53,912 nt of DNA from JAAFIM01 sp964467315. GTDB lineage: Bacteria; Bacteroidota; Bacteroidia; Chitinophagales; Saprospiraceae. Position 1 is the stretch's first letter; every line of letters begins with the position of its first letter. Both the position numbers and the translations under genes were made by a program. Under the pieces are notes generated by a model. It was given only the letters and a program-made list of their open reading frames with translations. It was not told the origin of the DNA and did no database searches. The stretch spans positions 1-53,912 of the forward strand of contig CAYXSA010000019.1 of NCBI GenBank assembly GCA_964467315.1, in the 5' to 3' direction. Of this stretch, positions 32,426 through 40,285 are shown in pieces.

Positions 32426-34060
32426 CTATTTGCGCACAAGCCGAATGCAGGAAGGCAACAGCGCTTGCAAGGCATCCATCTTGTCTGCATGAAAACGATA
32501 ACCCACATAGATTTCGCAACTGTGCTCAAATTGCATCTGCTGCCAGCGCGGGCTGCTCAAAATATCCACCACCCGCGTATGACGCAGGTCTATTTTTCGA
32601 AGATACCGAAGCCCAAAAAACGACGTAGGCAGACTGCGTAAAGCTTTATTGCCAGATAAATCCAGCTCGCTCAACTTCGGCAAGCCGGCAAAAAAATCTT
32701 CGCCCAGCCTATCCCCTCGCAAATTGCAAGCGCGCAGCGATAGCGACAGCAGTCGCTCCCCTTTGAGCCGACCACGCAGCGCCTCGCTGCTCATTCCCAA
32801 AAGATGATTGTGCGACAAATCCAATTTTATCAAAGTCGGCAACATAAAAACACCGCCCGCTCGTTCGCAAAATTGTACGATTTGGCAGCGCCTCAACCCC
32901 AAAAAATACAAAGCCGACAACTCCGAAAGTGCAGCAGGCAGATAGCGCAAAGGCGTATAATTCATGCTCAAATTTTGCAAATCCTGCAAACGCCCAAACG
33001 ATGCAGGCAAATCCGAAAGCTGCGTATTATCGAGCCGCAACCAACGAAGCTGCACCAAAAGACCAAAATTATCGGGCAGCCTTTGCAGCTTCGTATGCAT
33101 GAGCTCCAATTGCTCAAGCCGCTGCGCACAAAGCTCGCCAGCAGCAAAGCCATCGCCGATATAAGCAAGCGGATTGCCATTGAGCGAAATGTCGTTAGCC
33201 GCTATCGGGTGCTCTATCGACTCAATTTGGTTGTTGCTTAGGTCTAGAACTAAGAGTTCTTGCAAATCCGCCAAAGCTGCGGGCAGTGCCTCCAATTGGT
33301 TATTGTGCAAAAATAGCTTCTGTAGCTTCTTTGCATTGCCTATCGCCGCGCTCAAAAATCGCAGGCGCGAGCCAGTTACCCGTATCGTCAGCAGATTGGG
33401 CAGCTCGTATATATCCTCGCCCAAATCCTCCAAAATTTCTAAAGCCCTATCCGCTCGCTGTGCAAGGCTGTAAAAAATGCGAATATGCCCAACCCGCATA
33501 CCCAGCAAATCTATACGGCGCGGCAGCCTTGCGCGAAACAGCGCAAATTTATTATCCAGATAAGTCGGCGCAAAACGATGTGCCCAAGCAGGTATCTCCT
33601 CCAAAGACAGCCAATCGCAAATAAAAAATCTCAAATGCGGCAGCTCGCCCAGCTCTTCGGGCAAGCGGCGCAGATGGCAGCGATGCAAAGCAAACCCCAC
33701 CAAGCCCCGCAGCTGCTCCACCACAGCAGGCAAGCGCTCCGCCTGCAAGCCGCCGCCGTAGAGCATCAAAGCCTTTAGCTCCTGTAGTACTATCGTATGC
33801 CCGTCTTGCCCCGCCGCTCGCAGCAATTCCAAAGCCTCCCAAAACTGCTCTGGCGAGCTTTGGTAAGGCATTTTCAACTCCCCAAACAGCCCAAAAGGCT
33901 CTACCCTCAAAGCCCGCCAGCGCTCAAACTGCATTTCCTCCTCTATATCCCAGCCCTGCGAGCGCGCCAACTCCAAGCCCAAATCGCGGTTGGTCGCATC
34001 GGCACTGCAAAGCAGCAACAATAAACGCTGCAAAATGGCTTCATCGCTGGGTATAGGCAT
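32426..34060 (-). CDS. Leucine-rich-repeat protein
   Basis: A 544-residue protein with no signal peptide. After a helical N-terminus (1-100, starting DEAILQRLLLLLCSADATNRDLGLELA, quoted in part: ILQRLLLLLCSADATNRDL) come about 15 leucine-rich repeats of the bacterial LxxLxLxxNxLxxLP type (for example LQKLFLHNNQLEALPAALADL and LQNLSMNYTPLRYLPAALSEL). This gives a curved protein-binding surface. Similar N-terminal helix-plus-LRR proteins occur in families of many copies in Microscilla-like bacteria, partner unknown. A missing repeat signature around 380-430 leaves a loop. The gene sits between dprA and tgt, convergent with dprA. Confidence 0.85.
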   Translation of the reverse strand: MPIPSDEAILQRLLLLLCSADATNRDLGLELARSQGWDIEEEMQFERWRALRVEPFGLFGELKMPYQSSPEQFWEALELLRAAGQDGHTIVLQELKALMLYGGGLQAERLPAVVEQLRGLVGFALHRCHLRRLPEELGELPHLRFFICDWLSLEEIPAWAHRFAPTYLDNKFALFRARLPRRIDLLGMRVGHIRIFYSLAQRADRALEILEDLGEDIYELPNLLTIRVTGSRLRFLSAAIGNAKKLQKLFLHNNQLEALPAALADLQELLVLDLSNNQIESIEHPIAANDISLNGNPLAYIGDGFAAGELCAQRLEQLELMHTKLQRLPDNFGLLVQLRWLRLDNTQLSDLPASFGRLQDLQNLSMNYTPLRYLPAALSELSALYFLGLRRCQIVQFCERAGGVFMLPTLIKLDLSHNHLLGMSSEALRGRLKGERLLSLSLRACNLRGDRLGEDFFAGLPKLSELDLSGNKALRSLPTSFFGLRYLRKIDLRHTRVVDILSSPRWQQMQFEHSCEIYVGYRFHADKMDALQALLPSCIRLVRK

Positions 34061-34062
34061 AG

Positions 34063-34090
34063 CGAGTTACGAATGACGAATGACGAATGA
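34063..34090. repeat. Heptamer array GAGTTAC/GAATGAC
   Basis: One GAGTTAC unit and three GAATGAC units, flush with the start codon of the LRR gene (minus strand). Confidence 0.85.
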
Positions 34091-34100
34091 ACGCACTTAA

Positions 34101-34150
34101 ATACTTGCTACCACTGCCGCCCTAAGGCGGCATAGTACCTATACATAAAG
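34101..34150 (+). repeat. TACTTGC hairpin T4
   Basis: ATACTTGCTACCACTGCCGCC, loop CTAA, GGCGGCATAGTACCTATACATAAAG: same core as T1 and T3. Confidence 0.8.
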
Positions 34151-34167
34151 TCGGACACTTTTCACTT

Positions 34168-35301
34168 TTACATGCGGTTATTCAGCTGCGCCACCATCTG
34201 CGTTTTCCATGTGGCAAAATCGCCTGCAAGTATGTGTTTTCGGGCTTCTTTGACGAGCCAAAGGTAAAAGGCGAGGTTGTGAATGGAGGCGATTTGCATA
34301 CCGAGCAGCTCTTTCCCGTTGAACAAATGCCGCAAATAAGCTTTCGTATAAAAGCGGCTCGTTGCATTGGGCGCATCGGCATCAATGGGCGAAAAATCGT
34401 CCTTCCATTTGGCGTTTTTTATGTTGAGCGTGCCGTTGCGGGTGAATAAAAGCCCGTGCCGAGCGTTGCGCGTCGGCATCACACAGTCAAACATATCCAC
34501 GCCTAAGGCGATATTTTCGAGCAAATTTATCGGTGTGCCTACGCCCATGAGGTAGCGCGGTTTGTTGGCAGGCAAGATGTCGCAAACGAGTTCTGCCATC
34601 GCGTACATTTCTTCGTCGCTCTCTCCTACCGACAAGCCCCCGATGGCGTTGCCCACGCTATCGTAAGCGGCAATGGTTTCGGCAGATTGGCGGCGCAAAT
34701 CGCTATAGGTGCTGCCCTGCACGATAGGAAACAGCGCCTGCTCATACCCGTAAAGCGGCTCCGTGCTATGAAAACGCTCCCAACAACGCTTCAGCCAGCG
34801 ATGGGTCATTTTGAGCGAATTGCTCGCATAGCGATAGTCGCAAGGGTAAGGCGTACACTCATCGAAAGCCATAATAATATCCGCACCTATCTTGCGCTGC
34901 GTGTCCATCACATTTTCGGGGGTAAAAAGGTGTTTGCTGCCGTCGATATGCGAGGCAAAAGTAGCCCCTTCCTCCGTTATCTTGCGCCGATGCGCCAGCG
35001 AAAAGACCTGATAGCCGCCGCTATCGGTCAATATGGGCTTATCCCAACCATTGAAGCGGTGCAAACCGCCCGCCTGCTGCATGATATCCATACCAGGACG
35101 CAGATAAAGATGGTAGGTATTGCCCAAAATTATCTGCGCCTGCACTTCCTCTTTCAGTTCGTGCTGATGCACGCCCTTGACGCTGCCCAAAGTACCTACG
35201 GGCATAAAAATAGGCGTTTCTATCGCCCCATGCGGCGTTTGCAAAGTGCCCGCTCGAGCCTTTGTTTGCGTGTCTGTAGTGTGTAAAGTATAAGAAAACA
35301 T
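34168..35301 (-). CDS. tgt: tRNA-guanine transglycosylase (queuine/preQ1 tRNA-ribosyltransferase)
   Basis: A 377-residue cytosolic enzyme that swaps guanine-34 of GUN-anticodon tRNAs for preQ1 in queuosine synthesis. Catalytic residues are visible: Asp93 in ILTDSGGYQVFSL, the base-recognition motifs MAFDECTPYP and IGGLSVGESDEE, and the second Asp in GVDMFDCVMPTRNARHG. The zinc cluster CxCxxC...H, normally in the C-terminal part, is absent: the segment reads FSPIDADAPNATSRFYTKAY. As I recall, other Bacteroidota Tgt proteins also lack it, so this would be a clade trait rather than damage. The gene stands alone between an LRR gene and a WYL regulator. Confidence 0.93.
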   Translation of the reverse strand: MFSYTLHTTDTQTKARAGTLQTPHGAIETPIFMPVGTLGSVKGVHQHELKEEVQAQIILGNTYHLYLRPGMDIMQQAGGLHRFNGWDKPILTDSGGYQVFSLAHRRKITEEGATFASHIDGSKHLFTPENVMDTQRKIGADIIMAFDECTPYPCDYRYASNSLKMTHRWLKRCWERFHSTEPLYGYEQALFPIVQGSTYSDLRRQSAETIAAYDSVGNAIGGLSVGESDEEMYAMAELVCDILPANKPRYLMGVGTPINLLENIALGVDMFDCVMPTRNARHGLLFTRNGTLNIKNAKWKDDFSPIDADAPNATSRFYTKAYLRHLFNGKELLGMQIASIHNLAFYLWLVKEARKHILAGDFATWKTQMVAQLNNRM

Positions 35302-35309
35302 ATATTAAA

Positions 35310-35363
35310 AATCTGCGTATATCTGTTTATTCTGTGTCAATCTGCGTGCTAAAAAATCTGCGG
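35310..35363. repeat. Imperfect AATCTGCGT repeats between tgt and the WYL gene
   Basis: The phrase AATCTGCG occurs three times (with TCTGTTT/TCTGTGT between) within 55 bases; the first gene starts right after it. Confidence 0.6.
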
Positions 35364-36392
35364 CTAATCCACCTGCGTCGGCGCACCACGATACATATTT
35401 AAGGCGTTTTGCAACCGCTCGGCGATGCTGCGGCGCAAGGATTCGGGCTCAAGCACCTCCACCTGCTCGGCATAGCTCAAAATACGCTGCTCCAGCTCAT
35501 AGTTGGGTATCAAACGCACCTTCAAAAGCAGTCGCCCATCGGGCAAAATCTCCGTTTCTTGCTTCGGGTGCAGGGGCTTGGTCTCTATGTACGGCGCTGC
35601 GAGGCGGCAAAATAGCAATTTTACCTCAACCTCCGCACGCTCCTCAAATTTTGTTACCCCAACGATGTTGGAAAAATGCGCCTCCCAATCTATATCCGTG
35701 CGAATATACTCCTCCGCTATCACTTCTATCGACTCAATTCGGTCTAAAGCCAAACGCTGTGCCTGCAAATGCGTGTCGTGATTATAGCCAATGACAAACC
35801 AACGCCCGTTAAATTGTCGCAAGAAAGCAGGCGAAAAACGCCAAATATCGGGCTTGTCGGCATAAAATCGCAGGTATTCTATGCTTAGGCACTCGCGGCG
35901 ACGAATGGAATTATAGAGCGGCATCACCCAATCGCGCCCCTTGTAATGCAGGGAAGAATCAAAATCAACGATTTTTTCTTGCTGCTGACTATTGTTGAGC
36001 AAATTCATATCCAGCGCCGAGATGGTCTCCGCTGTAAAATCAAATTGCGGCAAGCCCTGAAAGCTCGAAAGCACATCTACCGCCGCCTGCAAATGCAAAA
36101 GTTGCTCCGAACTGAGCAATTTATGCCGTATCGAAAAATTCGGGTCGGCATACTTATAATAGGTCTGCTTGCCTTCCTTATACGTTTTTATGGTCGCATT
36201 CCAGCCGTCGCTGGCGCGCATGACCTTCAAATCCTCAAAAAATTGCGTCCGCCCGATGCCCTCCAACCCATGCTCTTGCAAAGCAGCATTCACCGCCGCC
36301 AACAATTTCGGCATATCGTATTTGCCGTATTTATTGCAAAAACATTGGTCGTAAGTAAAGTAGCGAAGCAAGGCTTTTTTATTGTACGGCAT
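35364..36392 (-). CDS. WYL-domain transcriptional regulator
   Basis: A 342-residue cytosolic protein. A helix-turn-helix N-terminus (about 1-60: ALLRYFTYDQCFCNKYGKYD and TQFFEDLKVMRASDGWNATI, in parts) is followed by a WYL domain (about 130-235) with LSIEYLRFY and RWFVIGYNHDTHLQAQRLALDRIESIEV, and a C-terminal extension (WCX-type, 240-330). WYL domains sense nucleic acid or nucleotide ligands and often control defence or DNA-damage genes. No such target is next door. The start MPYNKK is preferred to one 14 codons earlier. Element E15 lies 22 bases upstream on the same strand. Confidence 0.88.
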   Translation of the reverse strand: MPYNKKALLRYFTYDQCFCNKYGKYDMPKLLAAVNAALQEHGLEGIGRTQFFEDLKVMRASDGWNATIKTYKEGKQTYYKYADPNFSIRHKLLSSEQLLHLQAAVDVLSSFQGLPQFDFTAETISALDMNLLNNSQQQEKIVDFDSSLHYKGRDWVMPLYNSIRRRECLSIEYLRFYADKPDIWRFSPAFLRQFNGRWFVIGYNHDTHLQAQRLALDRIESIEVIAEEYIRTDIDWEAHFSNIVGVTKFEERAEVEVKLLFCRLAAPYIETKPLHPKQETEILPDGRLLLKVRLIPNYELEQRILSYAEQVEVLEPESLRRSIAERLQNALNMYRGAPTQVD

Positions 36393-36414
36393 CGGTTGAC
36401 AATCTATTTTTTTT

Positions 36415-36519
36415 GGGCGTGCCCCCCGCGCCAAAAAGGGCGCGGGGGTCGGGCTATTCGGGGCGCATCATCATCGCCCCGTAGGGCGAATGTTGATTCG
36501 CCCCTACTATCCCTCACGC
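36415..36519 (-). repeat. Three-way-junction element E15
   Basis: Minus-strand copy. Hairpin 2 is CCCCCGCGCC/GGCGCGGGGG with an AAAAA loop. Hairpin 1 is the REP-like GGGCGAATGTTGATTCGCCC with a GGGGCG companion arm. An A-tract lies between block C and the WYL start. Confidence 0.85.
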
Positions 36520-36526
36520 AAATCTA

Positions 36527-36937
36527 TCATTCGGAGGCTTGCCGCTCTTGCCGCCAAAGGGCGGCAAACAAGAGTAGCCAACCCACTATAAGCAGCAAAC
36601 CGCCAAGCGGAGTCAGCGGACCCAAAACAGGCGTTAAAGGCTGCAAAGCGGGCGCAATCTCCCGCAAGGACAACAAGTATATCGAGCCGCTAAACAAAGA
36701 CAAACCCGCCACCCAAGCCCAAGCCGCCCAGCGCAGCAGCTTTGCCGCACCCTTTTGCTGTAACTGCAAAATCCCCAAGCCAAAAAGCGCCAAAACATGA
36801 TAAAATTGGTATTCCGTCGCCGTATCCCAATTCCCCAGCGCCTTCGCCGTCAGCCTTTCCGCCAGAGCATGCGCCCCGAAAGCCCCCAATACTACCGCTA
36901 CCGCGCCCAAAAGCGCCGCCGTTTGGATTGTACGCAT
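36527..36937 (-). CDS. DUF423 family membrane protein
   Basis: A 136-residue inner-membrane protein with four predicted helices. The family signature is present: AVAVVLGAFGAHAL, then ATEYQFYHVLALFGLG near 42-57, LFSGSIYLLSL and LTPLGGLLLIVGWL. Members of this YgdD-like family are widespread and functionally uncharacterised. The gene is alone, ending seven bases from E15; its start is 20 bases from a TAGTAGG heptamer array. The segment between the third and fourth helices contains a short VLGPLTPLGG turn. Confidence 0.88.
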   Translation of the reverse strand: MRTIQTAALLGAVAVVLGAFGAHALAERLTAKALGNWDTATEYQFYHVLALFGLGILQLQQKGAAKLLRWAAWAWVAGLSLFSGSIYLLSLREIAPALQPLTPVLGPLTPLGGLLLIVGWLLLFAALWRQERQASE

Positions 36938-36956
36938 ATTATTGTTTGTTGTTTTC

Positions 36957-36988
36957 AGTAGTAGGTAGTGGGTAGTAGGTAGTAGGTG
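36957..36988. repeat. Heptamer array GTAGGTA/GTAGTAG
   Basis: Four units near the DUF423 start; TACTACT family. Confidence 0.85.
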
Positions 36989-37049
36989 AAAATTTCCAGA
37001 GGAGTAGAAAGATTTATTGTATAATTTAGTTGCGTGCCGAACTATATAA

Positions 37050-37200
37050 TCTTACTACTTACTACTTACTACTTACTACCTACTACTTGCTACTTACTAC
37101 CTACTACTTACTACCTACTACTTGCTACTTGCTACTTACTACCTACTACTTGCTACTTGCTACTTGCTACTTACTACCTACTACTTACTACCTACTACCA
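37050..37200. repeat. Long heptamer array TACTACT/TACTTAC
   Basis: About 21 units over 150 bp, variants TACTACT, TACTTGC, TACTACC. It runs into the 3' end of the following minus-strand GT9 gene and provides its last codons and stop. Confidence 0.92.
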
Positions 37201-38215
37201 ACAAACCCAATAAATTCGCCGCTATCTCCGCCGCCGAATGCCGACGCATGCAATCAAAATGCAATCGAGGGCAGTCCTTTTTGCCCAATTTGGAGCAGGG
37301 GCGGCAGGCTAAACCCGAAATTTCCATAGAAACGAAGCGCTTTTGCGCCAACTCTTCAGGATAAAAGGCGGACATACCGAGTTGCGGGCTGGTATTGCCC
37401 CAGACCAAAACCAAAGGGCGGCAGAGCGCAGCGGCTATGTGCATGAGTCCCGTATCGCCTGCCAGCACAGCAGCAGCCCGCTCTACTGCTGCCACCGATT
37501 GCGCCAAACTCAATTTACCCACCAGCGAAACCGCCCAAGCTCCTTTAACAATTTCCACAGGCAACTGTTGCATAATTTCCGCTGCCCGCTCCTCGTCCGC
37601 CGCTCCTGCCCCCAAAAGCAATACGCCCCGCCCCGAAGCTGCCAATCGTTCAATAACCGCCGCCAAAATATCGGTAGGAATGCGTTTGGTGGCGTGTGCT
37701 GCACCGATAGCGATAGCGATGCGCTCGCTCGTACCCGCAGGCAATAAATCCGCCGTCTCCACTACCCTTAAGCCTTCTGCCAAGCCGCGCCCATCGTATG
37801 CTACTCCCAAAGGACGGAATACATCTGTATAGCGCAAAGCTGTGTGTCTATCGGGCATCAGGGGCATTTTTAGCTGCACATACAGCCATTTGCGCAGATT
37901 CAATTTATCTAAAACCAGCGTTTGCCGACTGCGCAAGCGCCAGCGCAGCAACAGCGTGCGCCAGCTATTTTGTAAATCTACGACCGCATCAAAATCTATC
38001 TTTTGCAAGTCGCCAAGACCATACTTGGGGGCTTTTTTGTCGTATTCGTGTAGCAAATCAACCTCCCGCAACAATGCCGCCGCCGCCTTGTACTCCTTTT
38101 TTACCAAAAAATGTAACTCCAAACGCTCGCCATATCGCAAGCGCAGGCAGCGCAGTGCCGCCGCCGTCAGCACAATATCCCCGATAGCGCTTAAGCGTAT
38201 GACTAAAATGCGCAT
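37181..38215 (-). CDS. Glycosyltransferase family 9 (ADP-heptose:LPS heptosyltransferase-like)
   Basis: A 344-residue protein of the heptosyltransferase family, which adds sugars to the lipopolysaccharide core in the cytoplasm. The N-terminal MRILVIRLSAIGDIVLTAAAL strand-helix, the AIGAAHATKRIP region, and the C-terminal nucleotide-binding part VLAGDTGLMHIAAALCRPLVLVWGNTSP (in parts: GDTGLMHIAAAL; LVLVWGNTSP) are typical. The last residues VVGSK and the TAG stop are encoded by TACTACT heptamers, so the repeat has invaded the gene's end. It is six bases downstream of manC, probably in one operon with the SRPBCC gene. Confidence 0.88.
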   Translation of the reverse strand: MRILVIRLSAIGDIVLTAAALRCLRLRYGERLELHFLVKKEYKAAAALLREVDLLHEYDKKAPKYGLGDLQKIDFDAVVDLQNSWRTLLLRWRLRSRQTLVLDKLNLRKWLYVQLKMPLMPDRHTALRYTDVFRPLGVAYDGRGLAEGLRVVETADLLPAGTSERIAIAIGAAHATKRIPTDILAAVIERLAASGRGVLLLGAGAADEERAAEIMQQLPVEIVKGAWAVSLVGKLSLAQSVAAVERAAAVLAGDTGLMHIAAALCRPLVLVWGNTSPQLGMSAFYPEELAQKRFVSMEISGLACRPCSKLGKKDCPRLHFDCMRRHSAAEIAANLLGLLVVGSK

Positions 38216-38221
38216 GAAGAA

Positions 38222-39298
38222 CTATTGAAATCGTTTATCGAGCTTGCGGACGACCTTTTTTATTTCCTGCTCTTGGTCTTTGGGGTAGATGAGTAGGGCA
38301 TCTTCGGTGTCTACGACGATGAAATTATCCAGACCGCGCAGCACCGCGATTTTTTGCGGGTTGCTGAGGTGTATGATATTATTTTGGCTTTCTTCGAGCA
38401 GGATTTGGGCACTATTGGCGGCGTTGTGATACGTTTCGTCTTTAGGCAGATAATCGTAGAGAGAAGCCCAAGTACCCAAGTCTGACCAACCTATATCGGC
38501 AGGGATGGTATAGATATTTTGCGCCTTTTCCATCAGCGCATAATCTATAGATATATCGGGCGACTGTGGGTAGTATTCGCGTATAAATGCCGTTTCTTCT
38601 TCCTTGCCGTAGTGGGCTCTACCCTTATCGAAAAGGGCATAGATATCGGGGCTATATTCTTGCAGGGCTTGCAGCACGCTGCGGCTACGCCAGACGAAAA
38701 TACCCGCATTCCAGAGATAGCCGCCGTCTTTGCAAAACTGGGTAGCGGTTTCTAAGTTAGGTTTTTCGGTAAAGCGGCTGACCTTATAGCTTTCGCCTAA
38801 AGGCTGATTTGCGTCGAATTGGATATAGCCATAGCCCGTATTGGGGGTGGTGGGCTGTATGCCCAGCGTTAGTAAAACATCGTTTTGGGCAGCGAGGGCG
38901 AGGGCGGCGCGTATTTTTTGCTCGAAAGCCTCTTGGCGCAGTATGATATGGTCAGAAGGGGCAACGACGAAGGTTGCATTTTCGTCGGCTTGGTGCAGGC
39001 GAAAGGCGGTATAAGCAATACAAGGGGCGGTATTATTGCGGGAGGGTTCGCAGAGGATTTGCGCGGGTGAAAAATCGGGCAGTTGCTGCCGGACTAAGTC
39101 GCGGTATTGTTCGTTGGTAACAATCAGTATATTTTTTCGCGGAACGATTCGCTCGAATCGTTCGACGCTGAGCTGTAGCAGGCTACGCCCCAGCCCCAAA
39201 ATGTCCAAAAATTGTTTGGGCAGGTGTTCGCGGCTGCTGGGCCAAAATCGGCTGCCTATGCCGCCTGCCATGATAGCGACGTATTGAGAGGATTCCAT
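38222..39298 (-). CDS. manC: Mannose-1-phosphate guanylyltransferase
   Basis: A 358-residue cytosolic enzyme making GDP-mannose from mannose-1-phosphate and GTP, for surface polysaccharide. The nucleotide-binding signature is at the start: VAIMAGGIGSRFWPSSREHLPKQFL (in parts: AGGIGSRFWPSS, PKQFL). Others are VVAPSDHII, FTEKPNLETA, DISIDYALMEK and IGWSDLGTWASLYDYL. It lacks the extra cupin (isomerase) domain of the two-domain ManC/AlgA proteins, which are about 480 residues. The start MESSQ was used; a second Met lies three codons earlier. It overlaps no neighbour and shares an operon with the GT9 gene (6-base gap). Confidence 0.92.
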   Translation of the reverse strand: MESSQYVAIMAGGIGSRFWPSSREHLPKQFLDILGLGRSLLQLSVERFERIVPRKNILIVTNEQYRDLVRQQLPDFSPAQILCEPSRNNTAPCIAYTAFRLHQADENATFVVAPSDHIILRQEAFEQKIRAALALAAQNDVLLTLGIQPTTPNTGYGYIQFDANQPLGESYKVSRFTEKPNLETATQFCKDGGYLWNAGIFVWRSRSVLQALQEYSPDIYALFDKGRAHYGKEEETAFIREYYPQSPDISIDYALMEKAQNIYTIPADIGWSDLGTWASLYDYLPKDETYHNAANSAQILLEESQNNIIHLSNPQKIAVLRGLDNFIVVDTEDALLIYPKDQEQEIKKVVRKLDKRFQ

Positions 39299-39317
39299 TC
39301 TAAACAAATATGCTGGG

Positions 39318-39875
39318 TTATTCTACAGGGTGTGCATTGTGGAAGCGGCGGACAAGATTTTGTAGGCTTTCTTCGATGTCGGCATCGAAGGCGGCATGTA
39401 GTTGTGCGCCCAAGTAGCGTTGTATGGGGTTGAGGCTGCTGATGGGCTGCAAAGAGCAGCGCCAAGCTACCTGCGTAAAATAGGCATCGGCAACGCCTAA
39501 GGCTATAGTGCCTTCTAAGACGAAGCGCCCGCCATGTATGGAAAGCGTATAAGAGATTTCTGCATTTTTGGCGCTTTTCGTAAACAGCAGCTCGCTGCGC
39601 ACGCGCCCGCGTACCCAAGTAGCCCGCGCACCCACGCCGACGTGTGGTGGGTGTTCGGGGTAGAGAATGCGCAATTCGCCTTCTTCCGACTCGTTCCAAA
39701 CCGTCCAAGTCTGCCATTGGCGGGGGCTATTGATCATATCAAACAATTCCGCCGCCGAAGTATTAACAAGCACGGCGCGCTCCACCTGCCAACTTTGGGG
39801 CATACGGCTGCCCACCGCGAAAAATATAGCCAAAACCGCCAATAATAGCAGCGATACAATAACAATAGGCTCCAA
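39318..39875 (-). CDS. SRPBCC-family protein with an N-terminal membrane helix
   Basis: A 185-residue protein. A membrane anchor (about 4-24, IVSLLLLAVLAIFFAVG) is followed by a START-like SRPBCC fold (polyketide cyclase/dehydrase family): ERAVLVNTSAAELFDMINSPRQWQTW and a late AAFDADIEESLQNLVRRF helix. These fold a hydrophobic cavity for a lipid or similar ligand; no ligand is known here. It is 19 bases upstream of manC on the same strand, the probable first gene of the three-gene operon. Its start is flush with a heptamer array. Confidence 0.8.
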   Translation of the reverse strand: MEPIVIVSLLLLAVLAIFFAVGSRMPQSWQVERAVLVNTSAAELFDMINSPRQWQTWTVWNESEEGELRILYPEHPPHVGVGARATWVRGRVRSELLFTKSAKNAEISYTLSIHGGRFVLEGTIALGVADAYFTQVAWRCSLQPISSLNPIQRYLGAQLHAAFDADIEESLQNLVRRFHNAHPVE

Positions 39876-39877
39876 AG

Positions 39878-39910
39878 AGTTAGGAATTACGAATGACGAA
39901 TGACGAATTA
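39878..39910. repeat. Heptamer array GAATTAC/GAATGAC
   Basis: Mixed units of two heptamer families in one array, at the start of the SRPBCC gene. Confidence 0.85.
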
Positions 39911-39949
39911 TGCGGCAGGGTCTGTAACGCTTTATGCTCTGCGTTTTTT

Positions 39950-39960
39950 GCGTGAGGGCA
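39950..39960 (+). repeat. Remnant of a three-way-junction element (block A only)
   Basis: GCGTGAGGGCA without blocks B or C downstream; truncated copy. Confidence 0.45.
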
Positions 39961-40151
39961 ATGTCATCGAGGCATTATACTAAAAAAATGCTTTTTTCGA
40001 TAGGCACGTCAAGCGCTCGCGTAGCGAGCTAATAAACTGTGCCATAAGGCGCACCCTTGACGCGTCGGAAAAAAAAGTAACAGAAAAAAAACGGCTGCTT
40101 TACTTTTTCTAAAAAAGCAATAAAAATATTGTAGTGCCTTAATGACATTGT

Positions 40152-40278
40152 GCGTGAGGGATAGTAGCGTAGGCGCGTAGCGCCGCAGCGAATAGCCCGA
40201 CGGCGCGCGTGTAAGGGCAGACCTATGTGTCTGCCCTTCGCCGCACCTTTTGTGCGGCGAACGCGCGCCGGCACGCCC
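40152..40278 (+). repeat. Three-way-junction element E17
   Basis: Hairpin 2 closes with CGGCGCGCGT/ACGCGCGCCG and contains two nested hairpins, one of them a REP form (GGGCAGACCTATGTGTCTGCCC). An A-run follows block C. Confidence 0.85.
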
Positions 40279-40285
40279 AAAAAAA

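Larger units (their letters stand above)
39876..40285. other. Intergenic region (410 bp)
   Basis: No gene. It holds heptamers (39878-39910), a lone block A remnant (39950-39960), inverted arms GTCAAG/CTTGAC with an inner CTCGC-GTA-GCGAG hairpin (about 40008-40056), AT-rich sequence, and element E17 (40152-40278). Confidence 0.75.

Noticed and set aside
37030..37364. Plus-strand frames made of TTYYLL repeats
   Set aside because: They are translations of the TACTACT heptamer array and overlap the real glycosyltransferase gene on the other strand.
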